From the NCBI GenBank assembly GCA_945865725.1, contig CAMBEO010000015.1, positions 1 to 41,305 of the forward strand: a DNA stretch of 41,305 bases, in the 5' to 3' direction. This DNA comes from Thermoflexus hugenholtzii JAD2. Lineage in GTDB: Bacteria; Chloroflexota; UBA11872; UBA12225. The stretch's first letter is position 1. Each line of letters opens with the position of its first letter. The notes below the pieces were generated by a model, which was given only the letters and a program-made list of their open reading frames with translations, had not been told where the DNA came from and searched no databases. Below are positions 15,833 through 24,305 of this stretch, in pieces. Made by a program: the position numbers and the translations under genes.

Positions 15833-15894
15833 CCACGGGGCAGCGGCCCGTTCGCGCGGGCCCGCCCCGAACCCATTGACCCGGAGCTTGCATC

Positions 15895-16341
15895 GTGTCC
15901 GAGACCCCTGAAAACTTCGAAACTGAGACCGTTGCCGACGCGCCCGCGCCCGCGCCCGCGTCCGCGCCCGCCGCGGCGGCCCCGGCCGGCTATTCCGGAT
16001 CCGCCCCGCGCGGCGACCGCCCACCCCGTCGCGACGGTCGTGGCGACTCTCGCGGCGAGGGCCGTGGTGAAGGTCGCGGCGAGGGCCGCGGCGGGCGTGA
16101 CTTCCGGTCGCGCCGCAAGGTATGTGCCTTCTGCGTTGACCGGGGCCGGATCATCGACTACAAGGACGCCTCGCGCTTGCGTCGCTTCCTTTCCGACCGG
16201 GCCAAGATCGAACCGCGCCGCAAGACCGGCACCTGTGCCAAGCACCAGCGGCGCCTCTCCACCGCCTTGAAGCGCGCGCGGTTCCTCGCCCTCCTGCCCT
16301 ACACCGGCATCCATCTCCGCAACGCCGACCGGGGCGCGTAG
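15895..16341 (+). CDS. rpsR: 30S ribosomal protein S18 with long N-terminal extension
   Basis: The C-terminal half (about residues 72-140) is a normal S18 core: [26 protein letters not shown], then [26 protein letters not shown]. Cys77, Cys80, Cys114 and His117 form the zinc-binding arrangement of the C+ type of S18. The first 70 residues are unusual: an Ala/Pro-rich segment (about 14-40) followed by tandem Arg-Gly-Glu-Gly repeats (about 47-67). The total of 148 residues is nearly double the usual length. The GTG start at 15895 follows GGAG at 15883-15886. Third gene of rpsF-ssb-rpsR. The extension may be disordered and could contact rRNA through its Arg-Gly repeats (inference). Confidence 0.93.
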   Translation: MSETPENFETETVADAPAPAPASAPAAAAPAGYSGSAPRGDRPPRRDGRGDSRGEGRGEGRGEGRGGRDFRSRRKVCAFCVDRGRIIDYKDASRLRRFLSDRAKIEPRRKTGTCAKHQRRLSTALKRARFLALLPYTGIHLRNADRGA

Positions 16342-16348
16342 CCGGCAG

Positions 16349-16374
16349 GCCGGGGCCCCGACCGGGGTCCCGGC
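16349..16374 (+). terminator. hairpin after rpsR
   Basis: A 12-bp GC-only stem (16349-16360 with 16363-16374, one mismatch and a tight turn) begins 8 nt after the rpsR stop. There is no U-tract. It is probably the 3' end of the ribosomal operon, or a stabilising hairpin. Confidence 0.45.
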
Positions 16375-16444
16375 GCCGCGCCGCGCATCACGCCCGCGTG
16401 CTACACGTTGGCATCCGTAGACCGCTTGTGACCACGGCCTCGCC

Positions 16445-17926
16445 ATGACCGACGCACCACGCGCACCGCGTGCCCCCGACCCCCAGACGCCCGCGTCGCC
16501 GCCGTCCCCGGCGGCGACGCGACTCACTCCCCGTGCGGCAAGCACGAACCCTGTTGCGCCCGCCGGCAAGGCATCACCCGTCGCCAGCAAGTCTGCGACG
16601 GGGCCCCGATCCGCGCGCGGCGGGGCGCCCCGCCGGTCCCCTTTCGCGCGGCTCGTCGCGTGGTTCGCGCCCGCCGACGACATCGCACCCGCGGCCGCCC
16701 GCGAGGTAATGACGGCGCGGATCGCGACCGTCGTCCTCGGCACCATCATCGTCGCTTCGGTGGTCTCCGGTTCCGGGGCCGTCCTCTGGGACCGGGTCAT
16801 CTACGGGCGCCAGGCAATGCTTCGCGTTGACGGCACCGACGTCAGCGTCGAGGAGTTCCGCGCCTGGTTCAGCTACCGGCAGAACCTCCTCATCGCCTCG
16901 ATCCAGCAGGCCGAGTCGCTTGGCGGTGGCGCCGGACAGCCCACGCCCGCACCGGGCGACTCTGCGGCGTCGCAGGCCTACTCGATGCGCGAGATGTGGC
17001 GGCAGCGCGCGTCCCAGTTGCAGGGCCAGCTGAACTCCCTCAGCACGACCCTCACCGACGAGTTCGTCGAACGGCCGATCGTCCGTGCGGAGGCGCGCCG
17101 GCGGGGCATCGTCGTCACGCCAGACGAGATCGATGCCGAGTTGCGGTCGATCACCGGGTGGCAGGATCCCGGCGGCACGCCCACGCCGGGTATCACGCCG
17201 TCGCCTGCCGGCGCGACGCCCGTGCCGCCAACCGCGACGCCGCTACCGCCCGAGCCGTCCCCGACGCCATCAGGTGCCACGCCGACGCCCGTCCGCACCC
17301 CGCGACCGGCCCCCACCTCGCGTGCCAAGGCGCGGCGCCCGAACACCCTCGACCAGGCCATCACCGACTTCGCCAAGTTCGCTGGCGGGACGTCGGACAT
17401 CATTCGCGAGGATGCCGAGCTGGTGGTGGTGCGCCGGAAGGTTGGCGAGGCGATTGCCGACCAGACGCCCAAAACGACCGAACAGGTGAAGGCGCGCCAC
17501 GTCCTCGTCGCCGAGGAGGCGGGCGCCAAGAGCGTGGTCGCACGCCTAGGCGCCGGTGAAAGCTTCGACGCGGTGGCGGCCGACGTCTCGACCGACACCA
17601 GCAACAAGGACAAGGGCGGCGACCTTGGATGGTTTGGCAAGGGAGCCATGGTGGCGCCCTTCGAGGAGGCCGCCTACGCCCTCGCGGTCGGGCAGGTCAG
17701 CGCGCCGGTCAAGACCCAGTTCGGGTGGCACGTGATCCGCCTTGACGAACGAGACTCGACGCGGGTCCTCGAGGACCCGCAGTGGGCGCGGGCGAAGGAA
17801 GATGCCTTCCCCAAGTGGTTGGACTCCGAACGCGACGCCAAGGGCGCCGAGCGGCTCATGACCGAACCCATGCGCGAGTGGGTCCTGCGTAACGCGACGC
17901 CGCTCCGGCCATCCACAGGCGAGTGA
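16445..17926 (+). CDS. membrane-anchored parvulin-type peptidyl-prolyl isomerase
   Basis: This 493-residue protein resembles PrsA/SurA foldases. A long Pro/Ala-rich cytoplasmic N-terminus (1-90) leads to one membrane helix (about 92-114, ATVVLGTIIVASVVSGSGAV). A SurA-N-like region follows, interrupted by a Pro/Thr-rich linker (about 242-298), and then a parvulin domain (about 347-440) with KARHVLVAEEAGAK, GGDLGWFGKGAMVAPFEEAAY and GQVSAPVKTQFGWHVIRL. It should act on exported proteins outside the membrane. The ATG at 16445 has no clear Shine-Dalgarno sequence. A TACACG hexamer at 16402-16407 preceded by TGC is a weak promoter candidate. It is convergent with the GH3 gene. Confidence 0.85.
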   Translation: MTDAPRAPRAPDPQTPASPPSPAATRLTPRAASTNPVAPAGKASPVASKSATGPRSARGGAPRRSPFARLVAWFAPADDIAPAAAREVMTARIATVVLGTIIVASVVSGSGAVLWDRVIYGRQAMLRVDGTDVSVEEFRAWFSYRQNLLIASIQQAESLGGGAGQPTPAPGDSAASQAYSMREMWRQRASQLQGQLNSLSTTLTDEFVERPIVRAEARRRGIVVTPDEIDAELRSITGWQDPGGTPTPGITPSPAGATPVPPTATPLPPEPSPTPSGATPTPVRTPRPAPTSRAKARRPNTLDQAITDFAKFAGGTSDIIREDAELVVVRRKVGEAIADQTPKTTEQVKARHVLVAEEAGAKSVVARLGAGESFDAVAADVSTDTSNKDKGGDLGWFGKGAMVAPFEEAAYALAVGQVSAPVKTQFGWHVIRLDERDSTRVLEDPQWARAKEDAFPKWLDSERDAKGAERLMTEPMREWVLRNATPLRPSTGE

Positions 17927-17942
17927 CCCCGGCTCCAGGACC

Positions 17943-17982
17943 GGCTGTTTCCTGCCCAGATCGTGGCGTCAGGGAAACAGCC
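17943..17982. terminator. inverted repeat between convergent parvulin and GH3 genes
   Basis: GGCTGTTTCC (17943-17952) and GGAAACAGCC (17973-17982) form a perfect 10-bp stem with a 20-nt loop. It spans the 42-nt gap and the last codons of the GH3 gene. The position and symmetry suggest a bidirectional terminator, though neither side has a strong U-tract. Confidence 0.5.
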
Positions 17983-19810
17983 AAGGACCGGGCGATGGGT
18001 AGGTCCACCCGACCGGGTGCGCATCGTCGAGGGGCACCGGCAACTGGCCCGTCGGCGCCGCGCCGCCAAGGCCGAAGATCGTCCGAACCAGCGCCCGCAA
18101 CGTCGCCGGTCGCATCCCGTAACCGGTCAGGAAGGCGTCCGGGCGCGCCGGCGCCACGACCCCGTAGTCGTACGGTGATCGCAGGGCCACGACGACGGTC
18201 GGCGCGCCGGTGCCGGTAATGGCGGCCACGAGGTCGCGCTGCCCGGCGAAGCGGATCGCCTCGTAGGTTCCCACGACGACCAAGGCGGCCCCGCGCGCGC
18301 ACGCGGTCGCCGAGGCCCGGTCCGCCGAGGTTGGCGAGAGGCCCACGTCGACGACCTGTACCGTCCCGTGTTCCTCGATGACGGCCTCGCCGAGCGTCGC
18401 TGGCCCGGAGACGGGCACGACGATCTCCTGACCGGCGACCTCCCTCAGGCGCGGTTGCACGACGCAGACCCGTTCGTCGGCGCCCGGCCACGCGGGCAGC
18501 AGCGGGCGCGACTGCACCAGGGTGATCGACCGTTGGGCCACCTCGGCGGCCACGATGGCTGGCGCTTCGGGCACGGCGAGGTCCAGCACCGGGTCTCCGA
18601 CCAGGCCGACCGCCACCTTGGCGCGCAGGATCCGGCGCACGCTGGCGTCGAGGCGCGCTTCGGGGATCGTGCCCCGGCGAACGGCGGCCACGATCTCCGC
18701 GTGCGCCTGGCGCGCCAGTTTCGCGTCGCGCCGGAACAGCAGCAGGTCGGTCCCGCCCAGGAAGGCGCGAACCGCCGCGCCGGGCGTGCCGTAGCGGTCG
18801 ATGACCGCGCCCATCTCGAGGTCGTCGCTGACGATCAGGCGATCCTCGCCGACGAGGTCGCGCAACTCGCGCAGGGCACGAGGCGACAGGCTTGCGGGAA
18901 CCCCGGACCCCTCGCCGGCCGTCAGGACCGGCACCTCGACGTGCGCGGTCATCACTCCCGCGACGCCGGCCTCGACCGCTAACCGGAACGGCGGCGACTC
19001 GATCGCGTCGAGGTGGGCGCGGTCAAGGGCGAGGAGCGGCAAGGCGAGGTGCGAATCGATCGAGGCATCGCCGTGGCCCGGCCAGTGCTTCGCGATGGCG
19101 AGGACGCCCGCCGCCTGTTGCCCGCGGATCGCCGCCGCGCCCAGCCTCCCGACCATCGCCGGGTCCGATCCGAAACTCCGCGTGCCGATCACCGGGTTGG
19201 CCGGGTTGCTGTTCACGTCGACGACCGGGCCGAGGTTCATCGTGATGCCCACGTCGCGCAGCTCGCGGGCGACCGCGGCGGCGGCACGGGCGGCCAGGGC
19301 CTCTGAGCCAGTCGCGCCAATCGCCATTGCGCCCGGGAAGAGGGTCGCGGCCTCGCCGACACGCACCACCGGGCCGCCCTCCTGGTCGACCGCAAGCAGC
19401 AGGGAGACGCCGTCACCCCTTCGCGCGCGCGATTGGAGGGCGCCGACCAGTGCGCGCACGCGCGCGGCGGACCCACGCCCGACGTTGTCTTGGAACAAGA
19501 TGACGCCGCCTACCCGGAGGTCATCGATCAAGGACAGGACCTCGGGCGTCGGCACGTCGCCAGCGAACGCGACCACCATCACTTGACCGACCTTCCCCGC
19601 GAGGGGCATCGCGCCGATGATCCGCTCGACCTCCGGGGAGGTCGGTGGCAGGCCCGGGACTACCGGTCGGGCCGGCCCCACTTGCGCGTGCCCTGCGTCG
19701 ATCGCGACGGCGAGGCAGGCGGTCGCGACGGTGGCGACCACGGCAAGGCGTGCCCGCCACGATGGCCGACCGGTCGCCGGTCGCTTGCGCCCGGGTGCGA
19801 GAGTGGTCAT
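17969..19810 (-). CDS. secreted glycoside hydrolase family 3 (NagZ-like beta-N-acetylhexosaminidase)
   Basis: The protein has a signal peptide (basic n-region, hydrophobic AVVATVATACLAVAI at about 23-37, then AGHA-Q), so it should act outside the membrane. The GH3 TIM-barrel carries the NagZ signature KHWPGHGDASIDSH (241-254), whose Asp-His pair is the acid/base dyad, and the nucleophile Asp in SDDLEMGA (328-335). A C-terminal GH3-C-like alpha/beta domain follows to residue 613. The ATG at 19810 gives the cleanest signal peptide. A GTG at 19879, only 21 nt after the upstream ATPase gene, would add 23 residues. It is the last gene of the ABC uptake operon, which suggests that it trims beta-linked amino-sugar oligosaccharides or muropeptides for import (inference). 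Confidence 0.88.
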   Translation of the reverse strand: MTTLAPGRKRPATGRPSWRARLAVVATVATACLAVAIDAGHAQVGPARPVVPGLPPTSPEVERIIGAMPLAGKVGQVMVVAFAGDVPTPEVLSLIDDLRVGGVILFQDNVGRGSAARVRALVGALQSRARRGDGVSLLLAVDQEGGPVVRVGEAATLFPGAMAIGATGSEALAARAAAAVARELRDVGITMNLGPVVDVNSNPANPVIGTRSFGSDPAMVGRLGAAAIRGQQAAGVLAIAKHWPGHGDASIDSHLALPLLALDRAHLDAIESPPFRLAVEAGVAGVMTAHVEVPVLTAGEGSGVPASLSPRALRELRDLVGEDRLIVSDDLEMGAVIDRYGTPGAAVRAFLGGTDLLLFRRDAKLARQAHAEIVAAVRRGTIPEARLDASVRRILRAKVAVGLVGDPVLDLAVPEAPAIVAAEVAQRSITLVQSRPLLPAWPGADERVCVVQPRLREVAGQEIVVPVSGPATLGEAVIEEHGTVQVVDVGLSPTSADRASATACARGAALVVVGTYEAIRFAGQRDLVAAITGTGAPTVVVALRSPYDYGVVAPARPDAFLTGYGMRPATLRALVRTIFGLGGAAPTGQLPVPLDDAHPVGWTYPSPGPWLFP

Positions 19811-19900
19811 GGACACCAGAACGGGCGGCGCGCGCCGGTCGGATGCGTGCGTCCCGGACCCGTCGGTTCCCGTGGCCACGTGGCCGTGATGCCCCGGAGG

Positions 19901-20944
19901 CTAGGCGGATCGGGTCACGAGGTGGCACGCGACCTCGTGCGACCCTTCGACGGAACCGGCCGGCCGGGCAAGGGTCGGGGTGGCTACCTCGCACGTCCCC
20001 TCTTCGAAGAGGGGGCAACGCGGGTGGAAGGTGCAGCCGGACGGCAACCGGAACAGGCTCGGGATCTCCAGGCTTCGCAACTCGACCCGGGCCTTGTTGC
20101 GCGTCACCTCCGGGTCCGCCTCCGGGATGGCCGAGAGCAGTGCGCGGGTGTATGGATGTTGCGGGCGGGCGATGATGTCAGACGCGAGTCCGATCTCGAC
20201 CATGCGGCCGACATACATCACGCCGATGCGCCCGCCCCACGCGAAATAGCGTGCGAGGGCCAAGTCGTGCGTGATGAAGAGGAAGCCGGTCCCCAGTTCC
20301 CGTTGCAACCGCAACATCGTGTTCAGGAGGCTGATCCGGATCGAGACGTCGACCATTGAGACCGGTTCGTCCGCGACGATGAACCGGGGTTCCACCGTCA
20401 GGGCGCGCGCGATCGCGACCCGTTGGCGCTGCCCACCCGACAACTGGTGGGGGTACTTGTCAAGAAAGTCGGCCGATGGCGTCAGGTCGACGAGGTCCAG
20501 GAGTTCGGCGGCGCGGCGGCGCGCCCCCGCATTGCCGGATGCGAACCGGTGGCGTAGCAGGGGCGCTGCCAGGGTTGCCCCCACGGTGTGCAGCGGATTG
20601 ATCGAGGCATACGGGTCTTGGTGCACGAGTTGCACGCCACGGCGGAACCGGTTGAAGTCCTGGCCGCGAAGCCTGGCGATGTCGTGCCCTTCGAAGAGGA
20701 CCCGCCCACCGGTCGGTGCCAGGAGGCCGGCGGCGATCTTCCCGGCCGTCGTCTTGCCGCAGCCGCTTTCGCCGACGAGGCAGACGATCTCGCCGGGCGC
20801 CGCGCTGAACGACACGCCGTCGACCGCCTTGACCACGCCGCGCGGCGTGCGGAAGTGGCAGCGCACGTCCTCGAGGGAGATGAGCGGGACGGGCGTGCCC
20901 TCGCCGGGTCGCGCGCCCGCGGGCGACGCTTGAAGGGTCGTCAT
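19901..20944 (-). CDS. ABC transporter ATPase, DppF/OppF type
   Basis: This is the second ATPase of a peptide/nickel/oligosaccharide-class importer (347 residues). Walker A is GESGCGKT (58-65), the Q-loop lies in QLVHQDPYASINPL, the ABC signature is LSGGQ (168-172) and Walker B is FIVADEPVSMVD. The C-terminal oligopeptide-transporter extension carries the Cys motif GCTFHPRCPLFEEGTCEVA. The ATG at 20944 was chosen because the frame upstream lies inside the neighbouring ATPase gene, whose stop is 10 nt away. Family membership does not fix the substrate: this class also moves oligosaccharides. Confidence 0.92.
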   Translation of the reverse strand: MTTLQASPAGARPGEGTPVPLISLEDVRCHFRTPRGVVKAVDGVSFSAAPGEIVCLVGESGCGKTTAGKIAAGLLAPTGGRVLFEGHDIARLRGQDFNRFRRGVQLVHQDPYASINPLHTVGATLAAPLLRHRFASGNAGARRRAAELLDLVDLTPSADFLDKYPHQLSGGQRQRVAIARALTVEPRFIVADEPVSMVDVSIRISLLNTMLRLQRELGTGFLFITHDLALARYFAWGGRIGVMYVGRMVEIGLASDIIARPQHPYTRALLSAIPEADPEVTRNKARVELRSLEIPSLFRLPSGCTFHPRCPLFEEGTCEVATPTLARPAGSVEGSHEVACHLVTRSA

Positions 20945-20954
20945 CGGCGCGGAC

Positions 20955-22133
20955 TCACTTTCCGGGCGTGCCGCCCGCGTGGCGGTCGAAGGTCTTGGAC
21001 GCGGCTTCGGCATGGAAGCACGCGACGACGTGGCCACCCGCGCCGGGCACCGGCGACCGTTCCGGGTCGACCCTCAGGAGGTCGGGATCCGACGCCTCGC
21101 ACGTCGCGGTCGCGAACGTGCAACGCGGGCGGAACGCGCACCCGACGGGCAGGTCGATAAGGTCGGGCGGTTGCCCCCGCACCGAGTCGAGGGCGCGGAA
21201 GTCGCCGGAAAGCGTCGGCACCGCGTTCAGCAGGCCAAGGGTGTACGGGTGATGCGGCGCGTAGAACATGTCGGCCACCGGCCCGCACTCGACGATCCGG
21301 CCGGCATAGACCGTCGCGACGTGGTCGGCGAGTTCAGCGGCCAGCGCGAGGTCGTGCGAGACGAGGACGAGGGCGAACTGGCGTTCCTGCTTCAGGCGTC
21401 GGAGCAGGTCGATCACCGTCCGTTGCGTCAGGATGTCAAGCGCCGTCGTCGGCTCGTCAAGAATGATCACCTGCGGGTCAAGAAGAAGGCCCATCGCGAT
21501 CAGGACGCGTTGGCGCATGCCGCCCGACAGCTCGTGCGGGTACGACCCCATGACCCGGTCCGCGTCCAGTTGCACGAGGCGCAGCAGTTCCACCGCGCGG
21601 GCCTCGGCGGCGCGCTTGTCGGTCATTCCGTGGGCGCTCGCCACGTCGAGAAACTGGTCGCGGACGCGGATCACCGGGTTCAGCGCGTTCAGCGCCGACT
21701 GGAACACCATCGCGCACTCGTTCCACCGGTAGTGGCGCAGGCGAGAGGCGCCCAGGCGCAACACGTCGACCGCCCGCGGACCTCGCCGGTAGATCACCGT
21801 CCCGTCCGTGATGCGCGCGGCGCGCACCAGCAGACGCACGAGGGCGAGGGCCACGGTCGTCTTGCCGGAACCACTCTCGCCGATCAGCGCGAGCGTCTCA
21901 CCCCGCCGCAGGTCAAAACTGACCTTGCGCACCGCCTTGACTGCCCCGCGACGCACGCGATACTCGACCGTCAGGTCGCGCACTGACAGGACGACGTCAT
22001 CGGCGATCTGCGAGACGTCGACTCGCGCATCCACGGCGTCGCTCCAGGGCAGGCGCAACGCGGTCGGGGGTGCGAAGGCCCCGCGTTCGCCGGGGTCCGT
22101 CGGCAACGGGCGCGCGGTGGTCGCTCCGGTCAC
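20955..22133 (-). CDS. ABC transporter ATPase, DppD/OppD type
   Basis: First ATPase of the importer, 392 residues. Walker A is GESGSGKT (85-92), the signature is LSGGM (202-206), Walker B is VIILDEP (222-228) and the switch His lies in LVSHDLALAAELAD. The C-terminal Cys motif CAFRPRCTFATATCEAS is typical of the class. The start is a GTG at 22133, one base after the TGA of the permease gene, with AAGGGGAA about 7 nt upstream. The roughly 45 residues before the nucleotide-binding domain are longer than usual and rich in Ala and Pro. Confidence 0.92.
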   Translation of the reverse strand: MTGATTARPLPTDPGERGAFAPPTALRLPWSDAVDARVDVSQIADDVVLSVRDLTVEYRVRRGAVKAVRKVSFDLRRGETLALIGESGSGKTTVALALVRLLVRAARITDGTVIYRRGPRAVDVLRLGASRLRHYRWNECAMVFQSALNALNPVIRVRDQFLDVASAHGMTDKRAAEARAVELLRLVQLDADRVMGSYPHELSGGMRQRVLIAMGLLLDPQVIILDEPTTALDILTQRTVIDLLRRLKQERQFALVLVSHDLALAAELADHVATVYAGRIVECGPVADMFYAPHHPYTLGLLNAVPTLSGDFRALDSVRGQPPDLIDLPVGCAFRPRCTFATATCEASDPDLLRVDPERSPVPGAGGHVVACFHAEAASKTFDRHAGGTPGK

Positions 22134-22134
22134 G

Positions 22135-23040
22135 TCAATTCCCCTTGCGCAGGCGCGGGTTGAAGATTTCCTCGAGCGACCGTGCAAGCAAGATCAACGA
22201 GAGCTGCAACAAGGAAATGGCGATGACCGGGGCGAGGATGTAGGCCAGGGCATTCTTGTAGAAGATCGCGCCGCGCACCCATGCCAGTTGCAGCATCACG
22301 CCCCAGTTGTTCCCCGTCAGCGGCACCAGCCCGAGGAAGATCAGGCCGACCTGCAGGAAGATCGCATTGATCATCCCCAGCGTGAAACTGATCGCGACGT
22401 AGCCGCTCATGCTTGGCAGGATCTCTTGGAACACGATGTGCGCGGTCCCGAGGTCCAGGCATCGGGCCGCCTCGACGTAGTCGCGTTGGCGCAAAGACAG
22501 CACCTGCGACCGGATCGCGCGCATGAGTGCGGGCCACCCGAGGGCGGCGAGCAATACGCCCAGCAGGACGATGTTGTTCAGGCGCACGAAGGACGCCAGC
22601 ACCAGCAGGAGCGGGAACTGCGGGATCGTCAGGATGATGTCCGCGATCCCCAGCACGATCGAGTCGAACCACCCGCCAAGGAAGCCGGCCAGTGCGCCGA
22701 GGGTGACCGCGACAAACGTCGTGATCAGGGCCGTCGTCGTCGCGACGATGATGATGTCGCGCCCGCCGTGAACGATCTGCGATAGGACGTCCCGCCCCTG
22801 GTAGTCGGTGCCGAGGGGATACTCGGCCGACGGCAGCAGGTAGATCTTGTCAAGCTTTGGCTTGATATCGATGGGGAAGAACGCCGGCCCGATGAAGGCC
22901 ATGGCCAGGAAGAAGGTGACCCCGAGGAAGCCGAGCGCCCCGGACGGTTGGCGGAGGAGCGCGCCGATGGTGACGGCGATCGCCCGGAGGGCACCCATCC
23001 CCGGGATGGCCTGGATCAGCGACATCGTCGCGGCGGTCAT
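22135..23040 (-). CDS. ABC transporter permease, DppC/OppC type
   Basis: A 301-residue inner-membrane permease with an N-terminal helix (ALGFLGVTFFLAMAFIGPAFF) and the loop YPLGTDYQGRDVLSQIVHGGRDIIIV characteristic of the DppC branch. Several more helices follow, and the EAA-like coupling loop is RDYVEAARCLDLGTAHIVFQEILPS. The ATG at 23040 follows GAGGA at about 5 nt. The stop is one base before the next start. Confidence 0.92.
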   Translation of the reverse strand: MTAATMSLIQAIPGMGALRAIAVTIGALLRQPSGALGFLGVTFFLAMAFIGPAFFPIDIKPKLDKIYLLPSAEYPLGTDYQGRDVLSQIVHGGRDIIIVATTTALITTFVAVTLGALAGFLGGWFDSIVLGIADIILTIPQFPLLLVLASFVRLNNIVLLGVLLAALGWPALMRAIRSQVLSLRQRDYVEAARCLDLGTAHIVFQEILPSMSGYVAISFTLGMINAIFLQVGLIFLGLVPLTGNNWGVMLQLAWVRGAIFYKNALAYILAPVIAISLLQLSLILLARSLEEIFNPRLRKGN

Positions 23041-23071
23041 GCGGTCCTCGTCCCTCGTGGCGGCGCGCCGC

Positions 23072-24151
23072 CTACTGCCCGACCCGTACGCGTGGGTCGA
23101 TGTAGCCGTACAACAGGTCGGCGAGGAGGTTCGCGAAGACGACCGACACCGTCGTGATCAGGAAGCACCCCTGCATCACCGGGTAGTCGCGCCCGCTCAC
23201 CGCCGACACCAATATCTGGCCGATCCCGCGATAAACGAAGATCGACTCGATGAGGACCGACCCGCCAAAGACGAACCCGATGCTCAACGTGAATTGCGTG
23301 AACAAGGGCAGGATGGCGTTCCGCCCGACGTAGGCGGTGCGGATGCGTCCGTCACTCAGGCCCTTCGCGCGCGCGAAACTGACGTAGTCCTCCTCGAGGG
23401 TCGCCGTCGTCGATGCCTTCATCGTCAGCATCCACGTGCCGACCGTCGTGACGACGTACGTGATGATCGGCAGGGTGGCGTGGAACAGCACGTCGAGGAC
23501 GAACGTGAGCGTGAAGCCCGGTTGGATCCCCGGTGACATGGACCCGCGCATCTTGACCACCGGCAGCAGTTCCCACCGCACCCCGAGGAAGATGATCAGG
23601 ATCATCGCGATGAGGTAGTTGGGGATCGAGTGGAGGAGTGACCCGATCATGGTGAGGCCGTAGTCGACGACGCTGCCTCGCCAGTACGCCATCACCGCGC
23701 CGAGGACGATACCGAGGACGAAACTCACGATCAGCGAGATGCCGACGCAGAAGAGCGTCCACGGGAGGAAGGCGACGATGATCGTGGTCACCTTGACGCC
23801 TTGCGACTTGATCGACGTCCCCAGGTCGCCCTGCGCCAGCTTGCCGATGTAGCCCAGGTACTGGAGGTACATCGGCTGGTCCAGGTCGATCACGAAGAGC
23901 GAGGCCGCCTGGTCGCGGGCTTCCGAGTACGGCAGGCCGTACTGGGCGATCAGTTGGCCGATGTACTGCTCGATCGGGTTCCCTGGCATCAGGCGGACGA
24001 GGAAGAAGGTGAGCGTGGCGACGGCGAAGACCGTCACGATCGCCTTGACGACCCGTTGCAGGACGTAATTGCTCCGGACCGCGTACCACGCGAGGGCGAC
24101 GGACGCCGCAAGCGTGTCCGACGGCGGGGCGGGTGGCGACACTGCAACCAC
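23072..24151 (-). CDS. ABC transporter permease, DppB/OppB type
   Basis: A 359-residue inner-membrane permease. After a roughly 30-residue tail come the first helix (VTVFAVATLTFFLVRLMPGNPIEQ) and further helices. The coupling loop is TLEEDYVSFARAKGLSDGRIRTAYVGRNAILP. The C-terminal section FGGSVLIESIFVYRGIGQILVSAVSGRDYPVMQG is typical of DppB. The GTG at 24151 was preferred over a TTG two codons upstream because GAGGGGAG is 6 nt from the GTG but abuts the TTG. Confidence 0.92.
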   Translation of the reverse strand: MVAVSPPAPPSDTLAASVALAWYAVRSNYVLQRVVKAIVTVFAVATLTFFLVRLMPGNPIEQYIGQLIAQYGLPYSEARDQAASLFVIDLDQPMYLQYLGYIGKLAQGDLGTSIKSQGVKVTTIIVAFLPWTLFCVGISLIVSFVLGIVLGAVMAYWRGSVVDYGLTMIGSLLHSIPNYLIAMILIIFLGVRWELLPVVKMRGSMSPGIQPGFTLTFVLDVLFHATLPIITYVVTTVGTWMLTMKASTTATLEEDYVSFARAKGLSDGRIRTAYVGRNAILPLFTQFTLSIGFVFGGSVLIESIFVYRGIGQILVSAVSGRDYPVMQGCFLITTVSVVFANLLADLLYGYIDPRVRVGQ

Positions 24152-24258
24152 GTGCAACTCCCCTCAACCCGTCGCATGGTTCGCGCACGGGAACGATCCC
24201 CAGCCGGGGGCATCGGGACTACCCTCGACCGGGGCCCAGCGGGCAGGTCCCGGAACGA

Positions 24259-24283
24259 CGCCCCGGCCGTGAGGGCCGGGGCG
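24259..24283 (-). terminator. strong hairpin between binding-protein and permease genes
   Basis: CGCCCCGGCC and GGCCGGGGCG form a perfect 10-bp stem with a GTGAG loop, 22 nt past the end of the binding-protein gene and ahead of the permease genes. There is no U-tract. Hairpins here commonly protect the binding-protein mRNA or partly terminate, so that the binding protein exceeds the membrane subunits. Confidence 0.65.
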
Positions 24284-24305
24284 CGTTCGAAGTGCCAGCG
24301 GGCGG

